Assembly: GCA_028564925.1 (NCBI GenBank)
Contig: CM053029.1
Location: 430,557,297-430,621,296 of the forward strand
Source: Lithobates sylvaticus
Taxonomy: Eukaryota > Chordata > Amphibia > Anura > Ranidae
DNA: 64,000 bases
Direction of reading: 5' to 3'
Shown piece by piece: positions 35,690 through 47,230 of the stretch (positions are counted from its first letter, which is position 1; the number at the start of each line of letters is the position of its first letter). The translations under genes were made by a program, and so were the position numbers. The notes beneath the pieces are model-generated. The model made no database searches. It had not been told where the DNA came from and was given only the letters and a program-made list of their open reading frames with translations.

Positions 35690-37985
35690 TATTATCGGAA
35701 ACAAAATACACTAAAGGTCAGGTCTGAGCATGTAGGCTCTTTAGAAGATCATTTAGAGTTGGTTACAAGAGACAAAAAGAAGGAAAATGTATTAAATACC
35801 TTCTTCAGCTCTGTGTACAAAGGAATACGAGGAAGCTTAAGTCCACATTGGGGATAGTACTGCCATAGCCCCAAAAGAGCCTTAACGACTCAAAATGTAT
35901 ATGGTCCAGTCTTCCAGAAACATTTAGACAAAATAAATGTGAAAAAAGTGCCTTGACCAGAAGGCTTACACTTACGTGTCCTCAAAGAGTTGAGCTTTGT
36001 AATTGTAAAACCACTGTTTCTAATTTATAGACTCTTTAATAGCTTGGTACCACTGCATTGGCAAAAGACAAATGTGGTGCCTATATTCATATCAAAGTCT
36101 TTACCAAATAATTATAGATCAGTTTTTGTTTTCACTTTTATATTTGGGAATATATTTAAGAGTCTGATAAATGTTTTTGCTAGAAAACTATATTATAAAC
36201 AGTATGCAGTGTAGGCTCTTGAAAGACTGATGAAACAAATCTGCTTTCTTTTATTGAGGAGGATGTAAGCAGAAACTTTGACAAAAGGGGGCCTATGGAT
36301 TTAGTATACTTGAACTTTGCAAAAGCATTTCATACCGTCCACACAGTTCCCCACACACAGCTACTTTGTAAGTAAGGCCCCTTTCACACTGGGGCGGTTT
36401 TCAGGCGGTACAGCGCTAAAAATAGCACCTGTACACCACCTGAAAAAAACGGCCCCATTCAATCCAGTGTGAAAGCCGGCGGGCTTTCACACTGGAGCGG
36501 TGCGCTAGCAGGACGGTAAAAAAAGTCCTGCTAGCAGCATCTTTGGAGCGGTATAGGAGCGGTGTATTCACCACTCCTATATCGCTCCTACCCATTGATT
36601 TCAATGGGACACCGCGGTAATACCGCGGCAATACCGCCGCAAAGCGCCGGTACGGCGGCGCTTTGCGGGGGATTTTAACCCTTTTTCGGCCGTTTTACCC
36701 CCGCGAGTGGCCGAATACCGCAGCTAAAACGACGGTAAAGCAGCGCTAAATATAGCGCTGCTTTACCGTCGCCGCGGCTCCCGCCCCAGTGTGAAAGGGG
36801 CCTTACAGTCTATAGGTTTAAGAAATTTGTTTTGTAAATGCTTTGAAAACTGACTAAAATACAGTATTCAGAGATTAATGGTTTATGATTCAAGCTCTGA
36901 AGGGTTTATGGTTATTAGTGGTGTACTCCAAGGTTCAGTGTTGGGATCCTTACATTTTAACATATTTATAAATGATATACTGTATAGTTTGGGCTTATCA
37001 TTTTGGTATTTGCAGATAAGAGTCAGCTACAGTATGCAGTGGAATAACATCCACATAACATTAACAGGATGTCTCCAACTTACAAGCAGACTTTATTGCA
37101 CTGTTTGAATGGGAAACTATGAGGTAAATAAGCTTTAATGTTGATAAACGTAAAATAATCCACTTGGAGCTAAAAAAAATGTATGCCTCATATATTCTAG
37201 CAGGGGTACAACTGGGGGAGTCATTGATTGAGAAGGATCTGGGTGTTCTGGCAAATTATGGACTTAATAATAGCATGCAGTGTCAAGCTGCAGTTTCTTA
37301 AGCAAGAAAATACATTTGACCCTGTACAAATCACTGGTAAGAATTCATCTGGAATATGCAGTTAAATTATGGGCACCAGATCACAAACAGGATATCGGGG
37401 AAATGGAGAAAGTGCAGAGAAGGGAAACTAACTAAGCAGCATGGAGGACCTTGGCTATGGGAATAGATTAGCTAAACTAAACGTATTCTCTTTTGATAAA
37501 AGGCATTATAATCACCATGTATAAACACATAAGTGGTAAATATGGTGAACTTGTTAAAGAGTTATTCACTTTAAGGTCATTACAAAGGACAAGGAGACTC
37601 TTTATGTCTGGAGGTAAAGAGATTTAACCTCCACAAACAGAAAGGCTTCTACCTCAAGATCTAGATTTGGCCAGCTCAGTCGAATGATTTAAAAAAGGGC
37701 TGGATGAATTCTTAAATGCACAAAATATGACTGGATATTAACATTTATAGTTAATAATACCAGGGATTGTTGATTCAAGGAATATCTGATTGCCTTTTGG
37801 GGCATCAGGATTTCCCCCACACGAAGGATGAAATGGACCATGATTAATAGGGTTTTTTTTGGTGTGGGTATAGGATTCTTTAAATGAGTTTTTTCTATTT
37901 TTTTTGTTTGTTTATTGTTTTTATTTATTTTTTCTATTGGTTGAACTAGATAGATTAGTGTATTTTTTCAACCTAACTATGTAAC
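35690..37985 (+). mobile_element. Older, heavily broken CR1 LINE (3' half)
   Basis: Translations give remnants of CR1 ORF2: VIVKPLFLIYRLFN, TNVVPIF, NNYRSV, then YLNFAKAFHTV, VISGVLQGSVLGSLHFNIFIND, and the tail ending GGTTGAACTAGATAGATTAG...TCAACCTAACTATGTAAC near 37984. The order matches the copy at 19860-24905, but frames are broken at many points, so this copy is clearly older. It is interrupted by a MITE at 36376-36802. Confidence 0.88.
36376..36802. mobile_element. Palindromic MITE nested in the older CR1
   Basis: The left end GGCCCCTTTCACACTGGGGC and the right inverse end GCCCCAGTGTGAAAGGGGCC are near perfect, flanked by TAA (36373-36375) and TTA (36803-36805). The flanks continue CR1 reverse-transcriptase sequence on both sides. 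The interior is very GC-rich with GCGGCG/CGCCGC clusters and long inverted internal arms. Confidence 0.88.
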
Positions 37986-38017
37986 TAAAATTAATTTAAG
38001 TGTATACAAAAATGATA

Positions 38018-39344
38018 TGTAGCGGTGTAGTTGCCACTAGTAACAGACAATCCACCAATTCACCCCGCTGACAGACTCCATACGTCACTTGCAGAGACAA
38101 TGAACAGTCTTTTGCTGGTTTTGTTTTTGTTTGTTTATTGTGGGGTACAACTTGGTTGTGGAAAAGAGTATATGGGATGCCCATTTGATGTTTCAATTGC
38201 CATCATATTTTACAGATTACACACATAAGCACATACAGTAGTTAGAGCCCAAAGAGATAATGTGCATTTATGATTGATATGAATTTCCTCCTGCATCACT
38301 ATGCAGACTGTTGCTCCTCCTCTGCTTAACTCCTGCAGACTATTTCTTCTGAGAATTCCCCATCCATTACTGTGTAAAGTATGAGGACACCACTCTTTAC
38401 CGTGTAAGAGTGATGGGTCCCAGAACTTCTTTCCTCCTGCACAAAACGTATCCTTAAGTGAATTAGTGCCACATCCTCTTCTACTGAGGAGTAAGGACCC
38501 ACTCTGAAAAAGTTCTTAAGCAGGCTCTGGTTGCTCCCTGCTACTAAGCCTGAGGCCTGCAGTATCTCTCCCCGGAGGCCTAGTAGTTTAAAAGCATTCT
38601 CATGGATGGTGGACTACTGTTCCCACCCAGCCCAGCTTGCAAATCCTGTACCCTCAGGCCACATCTATTTGACACATAACCCCACAGTCTCTCCTCTGAT
38701 CCAGGACTCCCCATCATTCACCGTGTAAATGATGAAGACTTTGCTAATGACCGTGTAGAAGCAAAGTTCCCTCACAGACTTTCTGGCACATCCAGCCCTC
38801 CACTGTGGTAACACTCACAGACCTTTCACTGCCCTGAGTCCTTGATGGAGAACTTGACCAGACCATATGTTCCGACAGCTTCACCTGCCCCTCTACTCCA
38901 GGAGTTCATTATCAACGACCGTGTAATGATAAAGACATTGCCAATGATTGCGTAGAGGGGGGTGCCCTCCTGCTGCTGCCTAGTATTCCATCCTCCACTT
39001 CACTCAGCCGACATCTCTCCCCAGTGGCATGTCACCTCAGCTTATATAGGAGGCCCGCTCTCTGCCAATACCAGATGGGGATTGGTCAGGGCTTCCACAT
39101 GAGCTGCCTGCCACTCCAGTTCCGGCCCCTGACCCTCTTCCAGAACATTCTCCCTAGAAGCAGGCGAGGCGTCTCAGAACTAGAGCACAGGTGGTCACAC
39201 CCACTGCTACTCTGACCACTCACAGTCCCCAGATCAAAACAGACAGGCCTAGCTTGCAGCATAGGCCTGCCTAAATTTGCCTGTGCTGACAATACCTAGT
39301 AAAAACCTATTACTAGCACCTACCTATTGGTAGAGGGTGCTACA
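38018..39344 (-). mobile_element. Probable solo LTR
   Basis: Read on the minus strand it starts TGTAGCACCCTCTACC and ends CACCGCTACA, giving TG...CA borders with a TGTAGC/GCTACA inversion, as for the segment at 25028-26776. Flanks GATA and AATA are a poor 4-bp duplication. Length 1327 bp; no gag or pol sequence. LTR status is inferred from ends and length; an LTR fossil of a Ty3/Gypsy-type family is the best guess. Confidence 0.45.
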
Positions 39345-40445
39345 AATATAATACCATTTTTTTTGTAAAATATAAAATATGGAATATGGGGTTGCGTCAA
39401 TCAAAAACCATGTCAAGCCTCAAAATTGCACACGTCGGGGAAACATTCCATTAATACCATTATGTTTACTAAAAATACGATATTCTATCACATGCAACTT
39501 GGAACTGCCAACATTGCATTAAAGAATTCTCCCATTTTTCTAATGGGAAGAATACACTGTTCAAGCCCACATCTATTACAGAATATTTTCAGGAAAAGCA
39601 ATTACATTGTGGCTTTTGAGAGAGGGACACATTTTTTTTCCCTCTGGTTCTAGTAGTGTATTTTATGAAAAAAAAATGCATTTTCTTTAGAAAAAAATCA
39701 AAGAGAAAAAGAAAAATATATTTTTATTTGATTGTTTTAAAGTCACTATTAATATTATCTTCAAGTTCCCCTAATGAGGGTGATAACAGCTCTGTTAGGT
39801 TCTTCTATTGTCTCTGTTCTTTCCAGAAGACATGTTAGTTCTAATTTGCAGCGACCTATTCAGAGCAGCGGATGTCTTGTTAGGTCTTATTCAGAAAGGT
39901 TATGAACTGCATACTTCTTCAGCAGCTCAACAGGCTTTCCTGCTCCAGTGACAGACTTCATTGCTTCTATCGATCAATGGCGTTTTATTAAGACAGTGCA
40001 AGGGTGATGTATTCACAATTTTTTTCAGTTTGCCAATGTCCCTGTACCTGCATTGTGCCTGAATGACAGCTACTTGTTTACATAGAGATTAATGATGAAA
40101 TAACAAAAGTCGGTCAATGGTGCACTAAAGCTCATCTATCTACAGAGGACGTTTAAAGCTTTGAGGGAGATGCAGCTAGGAAACTGCAGCTGAATGAGCC
40201 TTTAGCATTAAGACCTAGGGACTTTTGGATACAAAGTCCAACACAGTCATAGAGAAGATTGTCCATTTTAGGCACAGTACATGGCAACAGGGAGATATCG
40301 AAAGAAAGTATGACTACGTTAAAGAAGAAATGGAACCTCACAAATAGCGTGCTATCTCAGGCACGATGAAGCTTCTGTCTACACTTCTTCATGCTTGTAA
40401 AAGCCTGGGCATTTATCATCAGTGGAACCAATAAAACTTGTGTAG
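39345..40445. other. No gene seen
   Basis: AT-rich sequence with runs such as poly-A near 39665-39720. Open frames up to 75 codons show no domain. Confidence 0.5.
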
Positions 40446-40449
40446 CGCT

Positions 40450-41660
40450 GGCTCCTGATGAGCATGCGCTATGTATTTTTCAAAAGTGCTGAAACCACAG
40501 TTGGGTTTTGGGGCTAATTATGCTAAATTATGGTTTCAGTACCAATCTAGCTGGAATTGCACTGAGTTCTCCTTGACCGTAGGTGTCGCTGTCACCGTCG
40601 GCAGGTATGAGAACGCAGTTTGGCTGGGCGTATTGGGTACCATTCATTCTTGGAACCAGCCCAGTGGGAGTGTCATCCTGCTGTGATTTCTGGGAGGTGG
40701 TATTTAAGGTACTGGATTCGCGTGTTTTGGGGTTCCGGTCCAGTCCAGAAGATATTTGCTGTCTGTTTGGTCCTGGTCCTCCTGACCAACCCCATGGCCC
40801 TCCTGGCCTGGGGTGCGGATCCATGCAATTCCGAGTCTCGGGGCTGGATAGCCCGAGGCGAAGCAACTGCAGGGACAGGCCTGAATGGATATTGGGGCCT
40901 AATTATCCAAAAGTGGTCCAGTGCCGTCTCGTCTAAGGAGAGGCCCAACAACTGGAGAAGCATCCAGGGGAGGACTCTTCGGGAGAGAGCCATGCACAAG
41001 GCTGGTTTCTCTGAAGGAGCCTGGAGGCTCAGTTGAAGGACACTAGATGGATCTACACTCATACGGTATCGCCGGACTGGCTGCAAGATACTGATACCGT
41101 ATGATAGCTCTCTAAAATTTGTCTAAGTCCCTCAGTTACATCCAAGTCTGTGGCAGAGACTTTTGTCAAGTGTTCTACATCCAAGTCTGTGACAGAGACT
41201 TTTCTCAAGTGTTCTACATCCAAGTCTGTGGCAGAGACTTTCATTTACCTAACACCCTGTTGGCTGCTAGGCCTAGTGAGAGGAGGTCTATCCGGGGGTT
41301 GTGATAATCCAGTTGTGAAACAATTATTCTCTGGATTTCTTCTATAAGAGACTTCCTATCTTTGCAGTTCCAAAGTACCTGAACTTTTATCCTAACCCTC
41401 TACCCTACGTTAAGAGACTGTGTTATCTTTTAAATAAATACCCAAAAAGGAAGATAAAGTGTCAGTTTCTACATTTCTTTCGGCCATCTACCACGGGAAC
41501 CCCTAGACAAAGACGAGGTGAAGAAGGTAACGGTAAGCCCAACAAAACCAACAGCTCCTTCGTGGGTTAGTGCTACACTTGTATTCCCAAACAGGTCAAT
41601 AAGGCTCTCCTTTGCCACTTTGTGGCATGCACCCATTTTCTGCACACCAGAGTGGAGTGG
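40450..41660. repeat. Unclassified dispersed element with GC-rich body
   Basis: A sharply GC-richer block (about 40560-41060) with overlapping open frames up to 138 codons on both strands, none with a recognisable domain. A short tandem repeat and AT-rich sequence with AATAAA (41431-41441) follow, reminiscent of an LTR or leader region of a retroelement. Not assigned. Confidence 0.35.
41130..41247. repeat. 41-42 bp tandem repeat, about three units
   Basis: Units TACATCCAAGTCTGTGGCAG followed by AGACTTTTGTCAAGTGTTC, with single-base variants. Confidence 0.95.
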
Positions 41661-41705
41661 CAGGAGGTCAAGGTTTGATTCCAGCAAATCAGAGAGAGAC
41701 CCAAT

Positions 41706-41884
41706 GGGGGTTATTTACTAAAACTGGAGCGTGCAAAATCTGGTGCAGCTCTGCATAGAGACCAATCAGCTTCCAGGTTTTATTGCCAAAGCTTAAATGA
41801 ACAAAGTTGGAAAAGTTAGAAGCTGATTGGCTACCATTAACAGCTGCACCAAATTCTGAGTGCACCAGTTTTAGTAAATCTCCT
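41706..41884. mobile_element. MITE with TTATTTACTAAAACTGGAG ends
   Basis: The left GGGTTATTTACTAAAACTGG and the right inverse CACCAGTTTTAGTAAATC frame inner arms that also pair (ACCAATCAGCTTCCAGGTTT against AGAAGCTGATTGGCT). About 180 bp, non-coding. Related in end sequence to the elements at 57701-58021 and 58515-58778. Confidence 0.8.
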
Positions 41885-42607
41885 GTGTCAGGAGCATTGT
41901 GCCATCCATTAGGGTAATCTTTGTGTGCATAAGCATGCACATGTTTACAGGCATAGAAGCCTAACCACACAAGTGATGGCGCGCACAGGTATATGCACAT
42001 CAAAACATGTGTGCATGTTGTAGGCATGTTCATGGGTGGGTTATTTAAACCTGAGCTCTGAACAAGATCATTGCTTTCAGTCTCTGTGTTCCTGATCCTG
42101 AAACTAATATTATGAAACTTGGACTTCTGACCAAGATTCTGCCCATCAGCTTTGTACCTCGCTGCCTGCATGTTGTTGACCTCTGCTTGTTCCTGAACCT
42201 GCCTATGAGTTGGTGCCTTTCTCCTCAGCTGATACTGGACCTGGCTTATGAGTTAACTCTGCTTATAACTGGACTTGCCATATCCACGGTGTACCACTAG
42301 TGGTATCCTTGCTTATATAACACCAACATTCCCAATCTACAGTCTTCAGTGTCTGCACCCTGGCACATGTGCCCTTCCATCACCCCTGCAGATCCTGTCT
42401 CAACTTTCTTGGGTGCTCAGGTGGGAACTGTGCAAGAAGCCTCCCTTGTCATCTCAGGATTGGCATACAGGTGCATAACACAATATTTTAAGAATGATTT
42501 CCACCCATGTCTGTTTCAAAGACTGAGAAAATAACCACTGAACACCAATGACCTAATACGGAGTTCCTACTAACCACCAAAAAATGTGCACTTACCACTG
42601 ACCCCCA
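41885..42607. repeat. LTR-like or dispersed repeat, CCTGAC-rich
   Basis: Between 42040 and 42300 the plus strand is rich in TGTTCCTGATCCTG, GTTCCTGAACCTGCC and GATACTGGACCTGGC phrases, a texture common in vertebrate Gypsy-type LTRs. Borders are not visible; low confidence. Confidence 0.3.
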
Positions 42608-43500
42608 GCTTAACCACTTAAGGACCGCCCCACATACATTTACTGTGGTAGGACGGCCCTTAAGCGCAAAATCCCATATCTGTACGTGATTCTCATGCAC
42701 GGCTCTGGGTGCACGCCGCCAGAGCCACGCTCCTGCTGTGATTGGACACAGCGGGAGCCAATCAGTAAAACCCACGGCCTCAATGGCTGCCGGCCACCCG
42801 TGATCACTTGCTAGAGAGAAAGAAGGACAGTCTGCCTATGTAGACAAGGCAAATCATTCTTCTGTCAGACAGGAACACAGATGTCTCTTCCTCGAGTGCA
42901 TCTGTCCCCCACACAGTAAGAAAACAGTCATGGGGAACACAGTTTACCATTTGATTGCCCCTGGTGTTAACCCCTTCCCTGCCAGTGTCGTTTATACAGT
43001 GTTAGTGCATTTTTTTTAGCACTGATCACTGTATTGGTGTCACTGGTCCCCAAAAGGTGTCACTAAGTGTCATATTTGGCCACCACAATGTCACAGTCCC
43101 ATTAAAAATCACTGATCGCCACCATTACTAATAAAAATATATTTTTTAAAAAGTCTCTAAATCTATCCCATAGTTTGTAGATGCTGCAAATTTTGTGCAA
43201 ACCAATCAATATACGCTTTTTGGGATTTTTTTTTACCAAAAATATGTAGTAGAATACAAATTGGCCTAAATTGATGAAAAAAATTGTTTTTTTTTTTGTT
43301 TTTTTTATTGAGAATGTTTTATAGCAGAAAGTAAAAAATATTGTTTCTTTTTTAAAATAGTCAGTCTTTTTTGTTTATAGCGAACAAAATAAAAACTGCA
43401 GAGGTGATCAAATACCACCAAAAGAAAGCTCTATTTGTGGGAAAAGAGGACATCAATTTTATTTGGGTACAGCATCGCACAACCACACAATTTTCAGTTA
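42608..43500. repeat. Abundant-looking dispersed repeat starting CTTAACCACTTAAGGACCG
   Basis: The GC-rich opening (AACCACTTAAGGACCGCC, GGGAGCCAATCAG) is followed by an AT-rich body and GGGTACAGCATCGCACAACC near 43466. I associate this text with a family common in Rana-type genomes (from memory, not searched). No coding capacity. Confidence 0.55.
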
Positions 43501-43765
43501 ACCTCCCTGGCGGTATTCCCGAGTGTGGCTCAGGGTTAAATTTCAGTACCATTAGCTGTAACCCCGAGCCACACTTGGAATTGCATCTCAGGATCCTGGT
43601 ACACTGTACTTACCTTGTCCCCAGGATCCTGCGATGTCCCTCTGCTGTGTCCTCCGCCTGATGCCTCTGTGTGGCGGGCTCCATTCCCTGCGAGTGTCAC
43701 GAGGGGGCGGAGCCCAACGGCAAATTCCAAAAGTTCTAAATTCATAACACATACAGTACACTGTA
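43501..43765. repeat. Dispersed repeat starting ACCTCCCTGGCGGTATTC
   Basis: It contains CCGAGTGTGGCTCAGGGTTA with an inner inverted answer TAACCCCGAGCCACACTTGG (about 43559-43578), then a GC-rich part. The abrupt border with the preceding repeat suggests tandem insertion of two families. Confidence 0.5.
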
Positions 43766-43925
43766 ATCCTACAGATTAGATTACTGTATGAAATCATTTC
43801 ACATCCCTTTTGTCCCTAGTGTTTTGTCCAGTGCCCAGCATGCACTTTTATATTATATATACTGTTCTTTCTGCCTAGAAACTTGAGATTGTCCATGGCA
43901 ACCAAAAAGTGTCTCTTTATGTCAA

Positions 43926-44600
43926 AGGTAGGGTTGAGCGAACCTGAACTTTAAAGTTCGGGTTGGTACCAGACTTTTGGGTTTTTAGGTCCTGGACACA
44001 AACCCAAACAATTTACTGTATGTTCGGGTTAGAGTTTGGTGTTGGGTGCTTTTTAAAAAGTTATTGTTATAAAAAGTGTTTGGGGACCTGGGTCCTGCAC
44101 CAGGGGACATGTATCAATGCAAAAAAAAGTTTTAAAAAAGGCAGTTTTTTCGGGAGCAGTGATTTTAATAATGCTTAAAGTGAAACAATAAAAGTGTAAT
44201 ATTCCTTTAAATTTCGTACCTGGGGGGTGTCTATAGTATGCCTGTAAAGGGACGAATGTCAGCTCACAGGGGAGTACTTGAGTACTTGAATGTTGCAAAC
44301 AGGATATACACCAGGAACCATTATACCTCAATCTCTCCAATGCTCATGAGTATGCATCAGATACGTGTACCCGGAAATAAAATAGGCTCTCCATAGTGTA
44401 AATCAGGTAAAGTACTAGTAGTTTTAAAAAATAATTACACTTACATAGAAAACTTTAAACAAAGCATTGTATAAAAAAGCCGGCCAGCTCACGAACACCT
44501 GTCCGCTTTGCGATGACGTCAACACGTCACTCCTCCCATAAATTAGTAAATTAGAACACTTGCAGAACTGAGCGAGTGCATTGTGGGGAAATTAATTTTA
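43926..44600. repeat. Dispersed repeat starting GGGTTGAGCGAACC
   Basis: It begins GGGTTGAGCGAACCTGAAC with the palindromic AACTTTAAAGTT and repeated GTTCGGGTT. It continues as AT-rich, non-coding sequence. The 3' border is uncertain. Confidence 0.45.
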
Positions 44601-44689
44601 TTATTATTATTATATATTATTATTTTTTATAATTATTTATTATATTATAATTTATGATTTAGTGTTTCAAACTTTATCATACCCAGGAT

Positions 44690-45025
44690 ATCTACTAAGG
44701 CCTTCAATGCTAATCCAATAGAAGAGGAAACTTTGTCACTGACCACCAACAAATAGGGACAGGCACCACTGATCACAAATGAAGAGGAACTCTCACTACT
44801 AACCACCAACAAAAGGGGACACTTACCCCAAACCACTAACATAAGGAAGACTCTACCATGGACCGGTAGCAAATTGGAACACTTGCCATTGACAAGCAGT
44901 GTTAGGTGGCACTTTATCACAGACCTTTATAATTAGGGAGTACTTCACCAATGACCACTTTGACCTATTCCCTCGCTGACCCCAAGGTTTCTTTTGAATT
45001 AGGGAGTACTTCACCAATGACCACT
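44690..45025. repeat. Degenerate ACCACCAAC-type minisatellite ending in a 29-bp direct repeat
   Basis: Units of about 50 bp containing TGACCACCAACAAATAGGGA variants repeat five to six times. At the end, AATTAGGGAGTACTTCACCA plus ATGACCACT occurs twice, identically, at 44931-44959 and 44997-45025, with 37 bp between. Confidence 0.85.
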
Positions 45026-45560
45026 AATGCAACAGGGCTGTACGAGGATCTGGCTGCCATGCGTACCAGCTCTGCTGATGCTCCTTCGCAGTACCTTCCT
45101 CAATATGTGCCTGTATACGGTTCAGCCAAAACTCTACATTTCTGGCTACCACCGTGACCGCCATGGCTGGCTTTAGGCTTCCCACTGTGGAGTCCCATGA
45201 CCTCTTTAATAGGGTATCCCTTCTTTTGTCCATTGCTTCAGAAAGGACCCCCATATCCTCAAAAGCTAGATCGGTGTGCCTGGAGACTTGTGAGAAGGCA
45301 GCGTCTAGTTTTGGGATTTTGTTCCATACTGATGACTCATCATCTGAAAATGGGAACCGTCTCTTTAAGGCTTTAGAGAAGAATGGTTTCCTTTCAGGTA
45401 CCTGCCATTCTTTCTTAATTGCCTCTACTAAGACGTCATGAACAGGAAAATTTCTCTTTTCTTGTTCTCCTAAACCCTCATACATCTGATCATGCAGGGA
45501 TAAAGGTTTCTTTTCCGTCTGTATACCCAGCGTGGTATGAATGGCTCCCAACAGCTGGTC
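45024..45560 (-). mobile_element. DIRS-type retrotransposon fossil, ORF1 (gag-like) part
   Basis: An open stretch of 175 codons reads DDESSVWNKIPKLDAAF, FEDMGVLSEAMDKRRD and LKRSWDSTVG. These phrases resemble the ORF1 product of amphibian and fish DIRS1-like retrotransposons and the LAP2-alpha-specific domain of vertebrate TMPO, which is known to derive from such an element. No host LAP2 context is present. Only a fragment remains and the element is broken. The assignment is by motif memory. Confidence 0.6.
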
Positions 45561-45599
45561 TACCTCTTCTAATGAGAGTCATATGGGCTTACCACACTA

Positions 45600-46240
45600 G
45601 GGGCCCAATGAAAAATAACCCTCTGACACAGGAGGGACCTACCCACCCCCCCCTTGCTGAACCCTTGAGGGGGAGGGGGATGGGTGGTTGATATAGGCCA
45701 GGGGAGGTCCTCCCCAGGTTCCCCTTACCTTTACATGGCTGGAGCTGGTCTCTGTCGTAGCAGTCTGGTCTCTACCTTCTGCGTCCGACATGCTTGTGTC
45801 ACCACCGGAGCTTTAGCTGACACTACAGCATGTGTAGCTCCTCTCCTAGCCCATGCCTGGCCTCCTTTTCATGATTCGCGGCCGGAACCGGAAACCGCGA
45901 ACCCGGAAGTACACGCCCCTTTTGTCGGATGTGACGTCGCCCGTCACTGACAACGCCGGTCTCCTATACCCAGCGTGTTCCGCGCTGAGAGCGCCACACG
46001 CCGCTGGAGGTATGGAACGGCAGGACCTGTACCTGTGCTCCGCACTCGGAGCTGAGAAGGAAACCCCCCTGACCTCCGCTTGCACTCAGGGATGCAGGGG
46101 CGGCAGTCTCCCCAGGTTAGTTACCTGGTCTGTTTGTCCAGAAGGAGCCGCTGCAGCTTCGTTTGTGGACATGTACACTGACCACTCTGCACAGTGCATA
46201 CTCCTAACTGACTTTGTTAGTCATACTGTTTAAAACATCC
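45600..46240. other. GC- and CpG-rich block next to the DIRS fossil; no gene seen
   Basis: CpG-dense sequence at 45860-46030 (for example CGCGGCCGGAACCGGAAACC) could be the terminal or leader region of the adjacent retroelement rather than a host promoter. Open frames up to 126 codons show no domain. Confidence 0.4.
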
Positions 46241-46790
46241 CCTGACTTTTGCACACTTTAACTGCACTGTCCATTAAATAACCATGCCTGCAAAGCTGTG
46301 ATGTACATTATATAGTGCTGACTACTGCACTTTGTAACCTGCCTAATGCACTACTTTCTCCTGACCACAGTGTTCAATTTCTCAGCAGTTTCCAGCTGGT
46401 GAGTAGACCCCAACTATTTTAATGAACCTGTTCTGTAAGGTAGATTCAAGGAAATTGCTAATTCAATGTGAATGTGCAGAAAGGTATATATTTATTAAAA
46501 TTGATTCCCTGTTCTGAGGTTTATGGATACCTATGAGACTCTCATGGCACAATTTGTGGGTATGAAGACCATGGCATTTGTGTGCAACAAGTATACAATT
46601 GGAATTTGTATACAGCAATTAGCCCCAGGTTCTATTTAACCACCCCCCCACGGTTCAATGCAATCTAGCCAGGCCCTACATCAAATGTAACAGAATTCCT
46701 CCGTCTAGTGTGCCAAAGAGTGCACTGGATCTCTAATAATCCTAGTAACACCCCTAACATCAAACTTGCCAGTCAGTTTGGCTGGATTTC
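46241..46790. other. No gene seen
   Basis: Unremarkable AT-rich sequence. Confidence 0.5.
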
Positions 46791-46793
46791 ATT

Positions 46794-47230
46794 TTAAAGT
46801 GTAACTAAATGCAAAATGTTTTTTTTTGTTTTTGTTTTTTCCATTTTGGTTAAGGCAAGGGAGTGTTTTAATGTCATTAATCAATTTTTTGCCATTTGTG
46901 TCCCATTGGGTAGATTTCCCTTCACTTCCTGTTCCATAGTGAAACAGCAAGTGATACGAAATCCCTAAAAATGGAGGAAATCCTTCCGTGTCACCAGGGT
47001 CACCAGAACTAGTGTCCGCATTGGAAGATTTCTCCTCTATTACTGTTCTGATGTCAACCCAAAATGAGGGATTTTCTTTTACTTTCACTTGAAATTATAA
47101 ACAGGACAAATAGAGAGGGTGAATCTCCCTAAAGAGGGCAAAGACTGCTATAAAGACAGGAAGACAATCAAATCCCTCTCCACTCTATCTAAAACTAAAT
47201 AAAAAAGTTTTGGCTTCAGTTACACTTTAA
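46794..47230. mobile_element. Non-autonomous element with TTAAAGTGTAACT ends
   Basis: The left TTAAAGTGTAACTAAATGC and the right inverse CTTCAGTTACACTTTAA define diverged terminal inverted repeats. The inside (TTCACTTCCTGTTCCATAG, CTCTATCTAAAACT) matches the second repeat at 31340-31770 and a fragment at 19200-19380. Non-coding. Confidence 0.65.

Noticed and set aside
40583-41086. Overlapping 117-138 codon frames on both strands
   Set aside because: No conserved motif, overlapping on both strands, and located in a GC-rich repeat-like block.
45850-46060. CpG-dense block as a host promoter
   Set aside because: It adjoins a DIRS-type fossil and no exon follows on either strand; a retroelement origin is more likely.
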